DNA from: SHZI01 sp040080965
Lineage (GTDB): Bacteria; Pseudomonadota; Gammaproteobacteria; Steroidobacterales; GCA-2729495
Assembly: GCA_040080965.1 (NCBI GenBank)
Contig: JBEBHH010000005.1
Span: 1 to 64,000, forward strand
Direction: 5' to 3'
DNA: 64,000 nucleotides
The notes beneath the pieces are model-generated. The model was given only the letters and a program-made list of their open reading frames with translations. It was not told the DNA's origin and ran no database searches. The stretch's first letter is position 1; every line of letters begins with the position of its first letter. The position numbers were made by a program, and so were the translations under genes. Below are positions 43,064-51,084 of the stretch, piece by piece.

Positions 43064-44232
43064 AGAAGGCCGGGTCCGGTCAGAGGCTCGCGCCCTGGGC
43101 CGCCCGGGAAGACCAGAGCCGGGGCCGGCTGCATCCGGAACCCGCCCATCCCTACCGGGGCGAGTACCAGCGGGACCGGGACCGCATCGTCCACTCCAGC
43201 GGCTTTCGCCGGCTGGTCTACAAGACCCAGGTCTTCGTCAATCACGAGGGCGACCTGTATCGCACCCGCCTGACCCACTCGCTGGAGGTCGCCCAGATCG
43301 GCCGGACCGTGGCCCGCTGCCTCGACCTGAACGGCGAGCTGGTCGAGGCCGTGGCGCTGGCCCACGACCTGGGCCACACGCCCTTCGGCCACGCGGGCGA
43401 GGACGCACTGCACGAGTGCATGAAGTCCTGGGGCGGCTTCGAGCACAACCTGCAGTCCCTGCGGGTCGTGGACGTGCTGGAGCAGCGCTACATCGGCTTT
43501 CCCGGCCTGAACCTGTGTTTCGAGACCCGGGAGGGCATCCTCAAGCATTGCTCGAAGCGCAATGCCCGGCGCCTGGGCGAGCTCGGGCAACGCTTCCTCT
43601 CGCGGGGCCAGCCCAGCCTGGAGGCCCAGGTGGCCAACCTGGCGGACGAGATCGCCTACAACAATCACGACGTGGACGACGGCCTGCGTTCCGGCCTGCT
43701 GTCCGAGGCCGCGCTCTGCGGCGTGCCCCTGTTCCGGCGCCACTTCGAGCGGGTCGTGGGCGAGGCCGGCAGCGTGCCGCGCCGGGTCCTCATCCACGAG
43801 ACGATCCGCGCGATGATCAATGAGGTGGTCACCGACCTGGTGGAGACCAGCCGCCGGAACATCAAGGCGCGGCGGCTGCGGTCCAGCGACGATGTGCGCG
43901 CCCTCACGAAGCCGCTGATCGCCCTCAGCCCCGGGACGCTGGCGGAACACCTGGCGCTGAAGCGCTACCTGCGCCGGCACCTCTACCGCCACGAGCAGGT
44001 GATCGACGTGACCTCCCGCGCCCAGGAGATGCTGAAGGCGGTCTTCCAGCGCTTCCTCGCCGACCTGAAGACCATGCCCCGGGAGCACGCCGACCGGGCC
44101 CGGGCCTGGGAGGCGGAGCAGGGCGATGCGGGCCGGGCGCGGGCGGTGGCCGACTACGTGGCCGGCATGACCGACCGCTACGCGTTCTCGGCGTATCGCC
44201 GGCTGGTCGATCCGAAGGCGCGGCTTCCGTAA
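43060..44232 (+). CDS. dgt: Deoxyguanosinetriphosphate triphosphohydrolase-like protein
   Basis: Proteins of this HD-domain family hydrolyse dNTPs to deoxynucleosides and triphosphate. The 390-residue protein has RDRIVHSSGFRRLVYKTQVF, the metal histidines in RLTHSLEVAQIG and AHDLGHTPFGHAGE, and the aspartate block ADEIAYNNHDVDDGL. This is the shorter type 2 dGTPase rather than the enteric 505-residue form. The GTG at 43060 overlaps the aroB stop; the same frame stays open far upstream inside aroB but that part is a shadow. Confidence 0.93.
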   Translation: MKKAGSGQRLAPWAAREDQSRGRLHPEPAHPYRGEYQRDRDRIVHSSGFRRLVYKTQVFVNHEGDLYRTRLTHSLEVAQIGRTVARCLDLNGELVEAVALAHDLGHTPFGHAGEDALHECMKSWGGFEHNLQSLRVVDVLEQRYIGFPGLNLCFETREGILKHCSKRNARRLGELGQRFLSRGQPSLEAQVANLADEIAYNNHDVDDGLRSGLLSEAALCGVPLFRRHFERVVGEAGSVPRRVLIHETIRAMINEVVTDLVETSRRNIKARRLRSSDDVRALTKPLIALSPGTLAEHLALKRYLRRHLYRHEQVIDVTSRAQEMLKAVFQRFLADLKTMPREHADRARAWEAEQGDAGRARAVADYVAGMTDRYAFSAYRRLVDPKARLP

Positions 44233-44242
44233 ACTACGGGCC

Positions 44243-44962
44243 ATGCCAATCACATCCAACCCTGCCGATCCCCGCGATCGCCTCATCTTCGCCCTCGACG
44301 TGCCCGACGCGACGGACGCCCGCCGCGTGGTCGAGCAGCTGGGCGACTCCATCACCTTCTACAAGCTGGGCCTCGAGCTGATGGCCGCCGGCGGCTACTT
44401 CGAGCTGGTGGACTGGCTGCTCGCCCGGAACAAGCGGGTCTTCGCCGACCTCAAACTCTTCGACGTGCCGGCCACGGTCAGCCGCGCCATTTCGCTCCTG
44501 GCGAAACGCGGCGTGACCTTCGCCACGGTCCACGGCAACCAGGGGATCATGGAGGCCGCCGCGGCCGCCAAGGGCGACCTGAAGATCCTGGCGGTCACCG
44601 TCCTCACGAGCCTCGACCGGGGCGACCTCGACGATCTGGGCTTCAAGTGCGACGTGGAGGCCCTCGTGCTCTCCCGGGCGCGCCGGGCGCTGGAGGCGGG
44701 CTGCGACGGCGTCGTCGCGTCGGGGCTCGAGCTGCCGGCCATGCGTCGGGCTATCGATGGCCGCCTGCTGGTGGTGACGCCGGGCATCCGGCCGGTGGAG
44801 AACCGCCCCGTGGACGACCAGAAGCGGGTGGTGACGGTGGAGCAGGCCTTTGGCGACGGCGCCGACCACATCGTGGTGGGCAGGCCCATCCGGGACGCGA
44901 AGGATCCGCGGGCGGCCGCTGCGGCAGTCCAGCAGACTATCGCGGGGCTGTTTTCCCGCTGA
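44243..44962 (+). CDS. pyrF: Orotidine 5'-phosphate decarboxylase
   Basis: PyrF makes UMP from OMP. The 239-residue protein has FALDVPD at the first strand, the catalytic DxKxxD in FADLKLFDVP and the phosphate-binding VTPGIRP and IVVGRPI blocks. It follows dgt by 10 bases. Its end overlaps the end of tesA by 26 bases convergently. Confidence 0.96.
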   Translation: MPITSNPADPRDRLIFALDVPDATDARRVVEQLGDSITFYKLGLELMAAGGYFELVDWLLARNKRVFADLKLFDVPATVSRAISLLAKRGVTFATVHGNQGIMEAAAAAKGDLKILAVTVLTSLDRGDLDDLGFKCDVEALVLSRARRALEAGCDGVVASGLELPAMRRAIDGRLLVVTPGIRPVENRPVDDQKRVVTVEQAFGDGADHIVVGRPIRDAKDPRAAAAAVQQTIAGLFSR

Positions 44963-45608
44963 TCGATTTCAGTTCCTTTTCCACGGCGGGCCAGACGTTG
45001 TCCAGGAGGATCTTCTGGGCTTCCACCGTCGGGTGGATGCCATCCGCCTGGAACAGTTTTATGTCCTGCGCGACGCCGTCCAGGATGAAGTCCACGAGTC
45101 CCGTGCGGTACTTCGTTGCGAGTTCGGGATACACGCCCGCGAAGGCCCGGGTGTAGGGCCCGCCATAGTTGGTCGGGATCTGGATGCCGGCGAGCACCAC
45201 CCGGGCGCCCGTCGCCTGGGACAGTTCGATCATCCGCGCCAGGTTGCCCCGCATCACCGCGATTGGCGTGCCACGCAGGCCGTCGTTGCCGCCGAGCTCG
45301 ATGATCACGAGGGCCGGCCGGTGCACGTCCAGGGCGCGGGGCAGGCGCTTCAGTCCACCCGTCGTGGTGTCGCCCGTGATGCTGGCATTCACCACGCCAT
45401 AGCCGTAACCTTTGGCCCGCAGCCGCTCGCCGAGCAGCGCTACCCAGGACTCCTCCTGGGCCATGCCGAACGCGGCACTGAGGCTGTCACCCACCACGAG
45501 CACGGTCTGGCCCCGCTCGGCCGCTGCCAGCTGTGGCGAACCAACGAGCAACGTGAGCAGCAACGCCGCCACGGTGGCCAATTCCGACAGTCGAAAGTTG
45601 AAGTGCAT
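44937..45608 (-). CDS. tesA: Arylesterase / acyl-CoA thioesterase I (GDSL family, TesA)
   Basis: TesA is a periplasmic SGNH hydrolase acting on acyl thioesters and esters. The 223-residue protein has a signal peptide (cleavage near QLAAAERG) and the SGNH blocks VVGDSLSAAFGM (Ser), NASITGDTT (Gly), IIELGGNDGLRG (Asn) and the final DGIHPTVEAQ (Asp-His). The ATG at 45608 overlaps the ATG of the divergent ABC ATPase gene (CATG). I see no good ribosome binding site, so the true start could be further in. Confidence 0.92.
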   Translation of the reverse strand: MHFNFRLSELATVAALLLTLLVGSPQLAAAERGQTVLVVGDSLSAAFGMAQEESWVALLGERLRAKGYGYGVVNASITGDTTTGGLKRLPRALDVHRPALVIIELGGNDGLRGTPIAVMRGNLARMIELSQATGARVVLAGIQIPTNYGGPYTRAFAGVYPELATKYRTGLVDFILDGVAQDIKLFQADGIHPTVEAQKILLDNVWPAVEKELKSISGKTAPR

Positions 45609-46290
45609 GGATTCTGTGCTGCGCGCCGCAGGCCTCACCAAGCAGGTTAGCAGTCCCGAAGGGATACTGACCATCCTCGATGACGTCAGCCTGAACATCG
45701 CCCGAGGCGAGTCGGTGGCGCTCGTGGGGCCGTCCGGCGCGGGCAAGACCACGTTGCTTGCCATACTCGCCGGCCTCGACCAGCCCACGCGGGGCCGCGT
45801 GTGGCTTTGCGGCGAGGAACTCACCGCGATGGACGAAGACGGCCGGGCCTTGATGCGCGCCCGCCGGGTGGGCTTCGTCTTCCAGTCCTTTCACCTGGTT
45901 CAGTCCCTCACGGCTCTGGAAAACGTGATGCTGCCGCTGGAGCTGGCGGGCGAGGCCCGTGCCGCCGCGGTGGCGCGCGAAACGCTGGCGAACGTCGGGC
46001 TGTCCGCCCGTGTTGGCCACTATCCCAAGCAGCTCTCCGGTGGCGAGCAGCAGCGCGTCGCCATCGCCCGCGCCTTCGTGATGCGGCCGGAGGTACTGTT
46101 TGCCGACGAACCCACGGGCAACCTGGACAGCGCAACGGGGGACCGCATCGGCCGCCTGCTGTTCGACCTCAACGCAGAATCGAAGACCACGCTGGTGCTG
46201 GTAACCCACGAGCGGGACCTGGCCGCCCGGTGCGACCGCACGATCAGCATCGACGCCGGCAGGGTCGAGGCCGGCCGGGAGGTCGCGTGA
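45607..46290 (+). CDS. ybbA: ABC transporter ATP-binding protein (YbbA type)
   Basis: The 227-residue ATPase has Walker A GPSGAGKTT, the signature LSGGEQQRVAIARA, Walker B VLFADEPTGNLD and the H-loop VTHER. It is close to LolD/MacB-type ATPases. The divergent tesA and the adjacent large permease match the conserved tesA-ybbA-ybbP arrangement of E. coli. It ends 10 bases before the permease. The start codon overlaps that of tesA on the other strand. Confidence 0.9.
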   Translation: MDSVLRAAGLTKQVSSPEGILTILDDVSLNIARGESVALVGPSGAGKTTLLAILAGLDQPTRGRVWLCGEELTAMDEDGRALMRARRVGFVFQSFHLVQSLTALENVMLPLELAGEARAAAVARETLANVGLSARVGHYPKQLSGGEQQRVAIARAFVMRPEVLFADEPTGNLDSATGDRIGRLLFDLNAESKTTLVLVTHERDLAARCDRTISIDAGRVEAGREVA

Positions 46291-46300
46291 AGGTCTCTCC

Positions 46301-48790
46301 GTGAAAGTTCTGGGATTCGCACTCAGGGCGTTCCGCCGGGACCTGCGGGCCGGCGAACTGTCGATCCTGCTGGCAGCGATCATCGTTGCGGTCACGGCCA
46401 TGACGGCCGTCGGCTTCTTCACTGACCGGGTCGGCGGCGCCATGAAGGACCAGGCCAGCCAGGTGCTGGCGGCGGACCTGGTGCTGCGCTCGGCGGGGCC
46501 GATCAGCCCCGGTTACCTCCAGGACGCGAAGGACCTGGGCCTCGAGACCGCCGAGACGCTGGCGTTTCCCACCGTCGTGGTCTCCGGCGAGCAGACCACG
46601 CTGGCGGCCATCGATGCCGTCAGCGCCACGTATCCCCTGCGCGGCCAGCTCACCGTGGCCGACACCCTGTTTGGCAATGGCCGGCCGGCCACCGGCACGC
46701 CGGCGCCGGGCGAGGCGTGGGCCGAACCCGGCCTGCTGGGCCGGCTCGGCCTCGAGGTCGGCGCCAGTGTCAGCGTCGGCGAGCGCTCGCTGCGCATCAC
46801 CCGTGTCCTGCAGTACAAGCCCGACCAGAACATCGGCTTCGTGAACCTGGCGCCCGGCCTGATGGTGAACCTGGACGACGTGCCGAGCTTCGGCGTGGTC
46901 AAGCCGGGCAGCCGCGTGACCTATAACCAGATGTACGCGGGCAGCGACGCGACGATCGCGGAGTTCCGCGAGCAGCTCACGCCACGGCTGCGGCCCGACG
47001 AGTCCCTCCGGGGCCGCGAGGACGCGGGTGACCAGATCAATGCCGCGATCGACCGCGCCCAGCGCTTCCTCACGCTCGCCTCCCTGGTCACCGTCATCCT
47101 GGCCGCCGTCGCCGCCGCCATGGCCGCCCGGCGCTACGCACTCCGGCACCTGGACAACGTCGCGCTGCTAAAGACCCTGGGCGCCACCCAGTCCTTCGTC
47201 ATTGCGGTGACGGTCACCGAGCTGGTCTTCGTCATCGCGCTGACGTCGGTCGTCGGCGTCCTGCTGGGCTACGGGGCCCAGTACGGGCTGGCGGTGATCG
47301 CCGCCGAATTCGTCGGCTTCGTGCTGCCGCCGGCCTCGGGGCAGCCCTTCCTGCTGGGCGTGCTGACGGCCGCGACCGTCGTGGTCGGCTTCGCGCTCCC
47401 CCACCTGCTCAGTGTCGGCACGACGCCGCCGCTCCGGGTGCTGCGCAAAGACCTGCCGCCCCCGCGGCTGAGCGCCGCAATCACCTACGGCGTCGCCCTG
47501 GCAGCGATCGGCGCCCTGGTGCTGGCGATCGTGCGGGATCCACTGCTTCTCGGGCTCATCGCCGGCGGCGTCGTGGGCACGGCGGTCGTGTCCTTCGGCC
47601 TGGGATGGCTGCTGGTCCGGTCGCTCAGCCGGTTCCGGGGCGCCGCGGGCATCGCCTGGCGGTACGGCCTGGCCAATATCGCGCGCCGCGGCGGCGAGAG
47701 CGTGGTGCAGATCGTCGCCTTCGGCCTGAGCCTGATGGTGCTGCTGCTCCTCGGTGTCGTGCGCAACGACATCCTGAAGACCTGGGAGCAGACCCTCCCC
47801 GCCAACGCGCCGAACCAGTTCATGATCAACATCGAGCCGGACCAGATCGCGGGTCTCAAGGCCTTCTTCCGGGAGGAAGTGGGCCAGGAGCCGGTCTCAC
47901 TGCCGCTGATCCGCGGCCGCCTGACTGCGGTGAACGGCAAGCCGATCAAGGAAGTGAAAGTCGCCAACGCGCAGGGCGCCGCCTTCCTTCAGCGGGAAGC
48001 GAACCTCACCTGGACAGACACCCTGCCGGCCAGCAACGTGGTGACCGCCGGTGAGTGGTGGGGCGCGGGCTACGCGGGCCCCCTGCAGCTGTCACTGGAC
48101 GCGGAGCTGGCCACCAACCTGGGCGTCAAGGTGGGCGACAGCCTCACCTTCAACGTGGCCGGCGAGGACATCGATGCGCCCATCACCAGCCTGCGGACCA
48201 TCGAGTGGGATTCCTTCCAGCCCAACTTCTACGTGGTGCTGTCGCCGGGCGTGTCGGCCGACCTGCCCCAGACGTATCTCGCCAGCGTGTACGTGCCCCG
48301 GGACCGGGTGGAGATGCTGAGCCGGCTGGTGCGCCAGTTCCCCGGCGTCACGGTCCTGGACCTGGAAGTGATCCTGTCCCAGGTCCGCTCGGTCATCGAC
48401 AAGGCGTCCATGGCCGTGCAGTACGTGTTCCTGTTCACGCTGCTCGCCGGCGTCGTGGTGCTGCTCGCGGCGATCCAGCTGACGCGGGACGAGCGGCGCT
48501 TCGAGAGCGCCATCCTGCACACGCTGGGCGCCGCGCGCCGCAAGATCCTGCAGGGGGTGGCCGTGGAGTTCGTCACGCTGGGCAGCCTGGCCGGTGTGCT
48601 GGCCGCTGTCGGCGCCACGCTCCTGGGCTGGGGCCTCGCTACCTTCGCCTTCAAGCTGGAGTACACCGTGAGCGCGCTGCTGTGGCCGCTGGGCCTCGCC
48701 ACGGGGGCCCTCATCGTGGGCGTCACGGGCACCCTCGCCACGCGGAAGGCCGTCAACGAGCCGCCGGTGGCGGTGCTCCGGGACAGGTGA
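46301..48790 (+). CDS. ybbP: ABC transporter permease, FtsX-like (YbbP type)
   Basis: The 829-residue protein has an N-terminal membrane helix (ILLAAIIVAVTAMTAVGFF) and a periplasmic MacB-like domain. Two FtsX-like three/four-helix blocks follow (around 260-400 and 690-820) with a second large extracytoplasmic region between. This is the YbbP type, thought to act with YbbA as a mechanotransmission or export complex for an unknown envelope substrate. The GTG at 46301 gives MKVLGFALRAFRRDLRAGEL. Confidence 0.9.
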   Translation: MKVLGFALRAFRRDLRAGELSILLAAIIVAVTAMTAVGFFTDRVGGAMKDQASQVLAADLVLRSAGPISPGYLQDAKDLGLETAETLAFPTVVVSGEQTTLAAIDAVSATYPLRGQLTVADTLFGNGRPATGTPAPGEAWAEPGLLGRLGLEVGASVSVGERSLRITRVLQYKPDQNIGFVNLAPGLMVNLDDVPSFGVVKPGSRVTYNQMYAGSDATIAEFREQLTPRLRPDESLRGREDAGDQINAAIDRAQRFLTLASLVTVILAAVAAAMAARRYALRHLDNVALLKTLGATQSFVIAVTVTELVFVIALTSVVGVLLGYGAQYGLAVIAAEFVGFVLPPASGQPFLLGVLTAATVVVGFALPHLLSVGTTPPLRVLRKDLPPPRLSAAITYGVALAAIGALVLAIVRDPLLLGLIAGGVVGTAVVSFGLGWLLVRSLSRFRGAAGIAWRYGLANIARRGGESVVQIVAFGLSLMVLLLLGVVRNDILKTWEQTLPANAPNQFMINIEPDQIAGLKAFFREEVGQEPVSLPLIRGRLTAVNGKPIKEVKVANAQGAAFLQREANLTWTDTLPASNVVTAGEWWGAGYAGPLQLSLDAELATNLGVKVGDSLTFNVAGEDIDAPITSLRTIEWDSFQPNFYVVLSPGVSADLPQTYLASVYVPRDRVEMLSRLVRQFPGVTVLDLEVILSQVRSVIDKASMAVQYVFLFTLLAGVVVLLAAIQLTRDERRFESAILHTLGAARRKILQGVAVEFVTLGSLAGVLAAVGATLLGWGLATFAFKLEYTVSALLWPLGLATGALIVGVTGTLATRKAVNEPPVAVLRDR

Positions 48791-48800
48791 ACGGGGACCG

Positions 48801-49268
48801 GTGAGCGGCAAGCCGAAGCTCATGTCCTGCGGTGCCGTGATCCTGCGGGATACGCCGGACGGGCTGCGCGTGCTCATGCTCCGGGTCTTCCGGCACTGGG
48901 ATTTCCCGAAGGGCCTGATGGAGGCGGGGGAGACGCCGAAGCAGACGGCGCTCCGGGAGATCCGGGAGGAATCAGGCATCAGCGAACTGGAGTTCCCCTG
49001 GGGGAACGTCCACATCGACACCGGCCCCTACAGCCGCGGCAAGGTCGCCCGTTATTACCTGGCGCGGACCACCGTGGCCAAGGTCGAGCTGCTGCCGAGC
49101 CCGGACACCGGCCGTCCCGAGCACAGCGAGTACCGCTGGCTCAGCTTTGCCCAGGCCCGGCGGCTGTCGGCGCCACGCGTTGCAGCGGTGCTGGACTGGG
49201 CCGAATCTGTACTAGGAGCGCCGACCGGCGCGACCACTCCCAGGTCAGATCAGGCCGGTCGCGCCTGA
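48801..49268 (+). CDS. Nudix hydrolase
   Basis: The 155-residue protein has the complete Nudix box GLMEAGETPKQTALREIREE followed by SGI, so it is predicted to hydrolyse a nucleoside diphosphate derivative. The N-terminal SCGAVILR strand and TGPYSRGKVARYYLA resemble bis-nucleotide or mRNA-type Nudix enzymes (about 140 aa). GTG 48801 is the start, 10 bases after the permease stop. The last 19 or so residues (GAPTGATTPRSDQAGRA) and the stop are encoded by REP-like repeat DNA, so the original C-terminus has been replaced. Confidence 0.9.
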   Translation: MSGKPKLMSCGAVILRDTPDGLRVLMLRVFRHWDFPKGLMEAGETPKQTALREIREESGISELEFPWGNVHIDTGPYSRGKVARYYLARTTVAKVELLPSPDTGRPEHSEYRWLSFAQARRLSAPRVAAVLDWAESVLGAPTGATTPRSDQAGRA

Positions 49269-49280
49269 AGGCGCTCCTGC
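49213..49280. repeat. REP-like palindromic repeats, copies 3 and 4 (inverted pair)
   Basis: TAGGAGCGCCGACCGGCGCG at 49213-49232 (continuing to 49235) and GGTCGCGCCTGAAGGCGCTC at 49257-49276 (continuing to 49280) are inverted copies with a 21-base spacer. They lie at the convergent 3' ends of the Nudix gene and the membrane protein gene, and both genes read into them. Confidence 0.65.
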
Positions 49281-49994
49281 GGTTCTGGATTCCCGCTGCT
49301 TCAGCCGCGCGAAATGCGCGCAGGTGATGATCAGGCCCAGCGTGATGCAGATCTCGCCAAAGTTGGCGATGGGCAGCGCATAGGGGCCGCGGCCGAGTGC
49401 ACCGGCGGCGATGAACATCAGGCCCGAGCCCACTGCCATCCAGGCCCAGCGGCGCTGGATCCACAGCGCGATGCCGACGCCCAGCACGAAGACATTGGTG
49501 ATGATGGCGACCGTGCCCGCGTCGGCGCCACTCGGCACCAGCTGGTCCGTCGGGCTGCACAGCTGGCCTTCCTTGACCGTGGTCGTGTAGCGAACCGTGT
49601 CGTCGAGGCAGGCGATGTGCAGGTCCATCGAGAAGATCTTGGGGATGTCGTGGATGCTGAGCGCCACGGCGACTACGCAGAACGCACCCATGACGTATCT
49701 GTTTTGCGCCCATTGCAGCCCGGCCAGCCGGGCGACGGAACCGGCGGCGATCACCAGCAGCGGCAGCAGCGACCAGTGCCAGGCAAAGGCGGGCACCGAC
49801 AACGCGTACAGGAGGTCGCCCTCGCCAATGAAGCGGCCCATGCCGATCCGGAGGTTGTCGTAGAAGAGCAGGGTGCCGCCGACGAGCACGATCAGGAGCG
49901 ATACCGGCCTGCCCGTCCCGGCCCAGAGCTTCCAGCCCCAGAGCCAGATGCCGATGTGGATCACGGCGTAGGCCAGAAAGACGAACGACAGCAT
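49245..49994 (-). CDS. Polytopic membrane protein of unknown function
   Basis: The 249-residue protein has about seven hydrophobic segments (for example LLIVLVGGTLLFYDNL and LSVPAFAWHWSLLPLLVIAAG). A loop with two cysteines (ACLDDTVRY, LCSPTDQL) sits between helices. I do not recognise the family. The last residues (SRTAGAPSGATGLI) are read from REP-like repeat DNA, and its stop lies between the two repeat copies. It overlaps the Nudix gene by 24 bases convergently. Homologues of the small membrane proteins at 56152 and 63468 were not evident by eye. Confidence 0.7.
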   Translation of the reverse strand: MLSFVFLAYAVIHIGIWLWGWKLWAGTGRPVSLLIVLVGGTLLFYDNLRIGMGRFIGEGDLLYALSVPAFAWHWSLLPLLVIAAGSVARLAGLQWAQNRYVMGAFCVVAVALSIHDIPKIFSMDLHIACLDDTVRYTTTVKEGQLCSPTDQLVPSGADAGTVAIITNVFVLGVGIALWIQRRWAWMAVGSGLMFIAAGALGRGPYALPIANFGEICITLGLIITCAHFARLKQRESRTAGAPSGATGLI

Positions 49995-50006
49995 GCAGAG
50001 TCCCCT

Positions 50007-50086
50007 GTAGGAGTGCCTTCTAGGAGCGGCATCAGCCGCGACTTCGGTCCGGGATGCTACACGGGTCGCGCCTGAAGGCGCTCCTA
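50007..50086. repeat. REP-like palindromic repeats, copies 5 and 6
   Basis: A truncated GTAGGAGTGCCTTC (50007-50020) runs directly into TAGGAGCGGCATCAGCCGCG (50021-50040). An inverted copy GGTCGCGCCTGAAGGCGCTC lies at 50063-50082, extending to 50086. The array lies between the 2-hydroxyacid dehydrogenase stop and the start of the membrane protein gene, both on the minus strand. Confidence 0.65.
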
Positions 50087-50089
50087 CCC

Positions 50090-51064
50090 CTAGGCAACGC
50101 GGTTCCGTTGTCCACCTGACAGAAAGGCCCGGACGTTACTGACGACTTCGTCCAGAGCCCGCTGCCTGGATTCCCGCGCGGCCCAGGCAATGTGCGGTGT
50201 CACGATGAGGTTTGGCAGGCGCGCCTCCAGCAGCGGGTGGCCGTCCGCCGGCGGCTCTTCCGCCAGCACGTCGATGCCCGCGCCGCCCAGGCGGCCGTCC
50301 TGCAGCGCCTCCAGCAGGGCCATCGCGTCCACCAGTCCGCCCCGGGCGGTATTGATCAGCACCGCATCCCGGCGCATGCGGGCGAGGGACGCCCGGTTGA
50401 TGAGGTGCCGGGTGGCGGTGGTCAGGGGGCAGTGCAGCGAGACCACGTCAGCGTCTGCCAGGAGTTCGTCCAGCCCCACCCGGTCCACGGACCCGGAATC
50501 CGCTGCACCGGCAGACCCTTCCCGAAGGCTGCGGGCGGCCAGCACCCGCATGCCGAATGCCCGGCCCACGTGGCCGACGGCCTGGCCCAGCTGGCCGTAG
50601 CCAACGATGCCGAGGGTCCGGCCCTCGAGCTCCCGGCTGGGGTAATCGAGCAGGCAGAAGTGCGGGCTCCGTTGCCAGGCACCCCGCCGGAGCAGCTGGC
50701 GGTACTCGTCGAGGCGCAGGGTGAGCGCGAGCACCAGGCCGAACACGTGCTGGACCACGGACGGCGTCGCATAACTGCGGATGTTGGCCACGGCAACACC
50801 GAGCTCCCTGGCCGCGTCCAGGTCCACGTTGTCGGTGCCGGTGGCCGCGAGCACCACCAGGCGCAGGCCGGGCACGGCGGCCAGCCGCCGCCGGTCGAGC
50901 CGCACCTTGTTGACCAGCAGGATCTCGCAGCCGGCGATGCGCTCGTCCACCTCGCCGCCCGTGCTGGCCGGGTACAGGGCGATGCCCGGGAGCAACGCCC
51001 GGAGGGCCGACGTGTCGATGTCCGCCGGCCCGAGGCTGTCGAAGTCGAGGAAGGCGGACTTCAT
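50090..51064 (-). CDS. D-2-hydroxyacid dehydrogenase (glycerate dehydrogenase-like)
   Basis: The 324-residue protein is an NAD-dependent D-2-hydroxyacid dehydrogenase. It has LGIVGYGQLGQAV (Rossmann), INTARGGLVDAMAL with the catalytic Arg, GGAGIDVLAEEP with the Glu and TPHIAWAARESR with the His. It resembles hydroxypyruvate/glycerate dehydrogenase (HprA) more than SerA because no ACT domain follows. The ATG at 51064 lies 20 bases after the ppc stop, so the two genes are probably co-transcribed, linking a C3 acid to PEP metabolism. Confidence 0.88.
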   Translation of the reverse strand: MKSAFLDFDSLGPADIDTSALRALLPGIALYPASTGGEVDERIAGCEILLVNKVRLDRRRLAAVPGLRLVVLAATGTDNVDLDAARELGVAVANIRSYATPSVVQHVFGLVLALTLRLDEYRQLLRRGAWQRSPHFCLLDYPSRELEGRTLGIVGYGQLGQAVGHVGRAFGMRVLAARSLREGSAGAADSGSVDRVGLDELLADADVVSLHCPLTTATRHLINRASLARMRRDAVLINTARGGLVDAMALLEALQDGRLGGAGIDVLAEEPPADGHPLLEARLPNLIVTPHIAWAARESRQRALDEVVSNVRAFLSGGQRNRVA

Positions 51065-51084
51065 TACGGCTACTGCTGACGACG

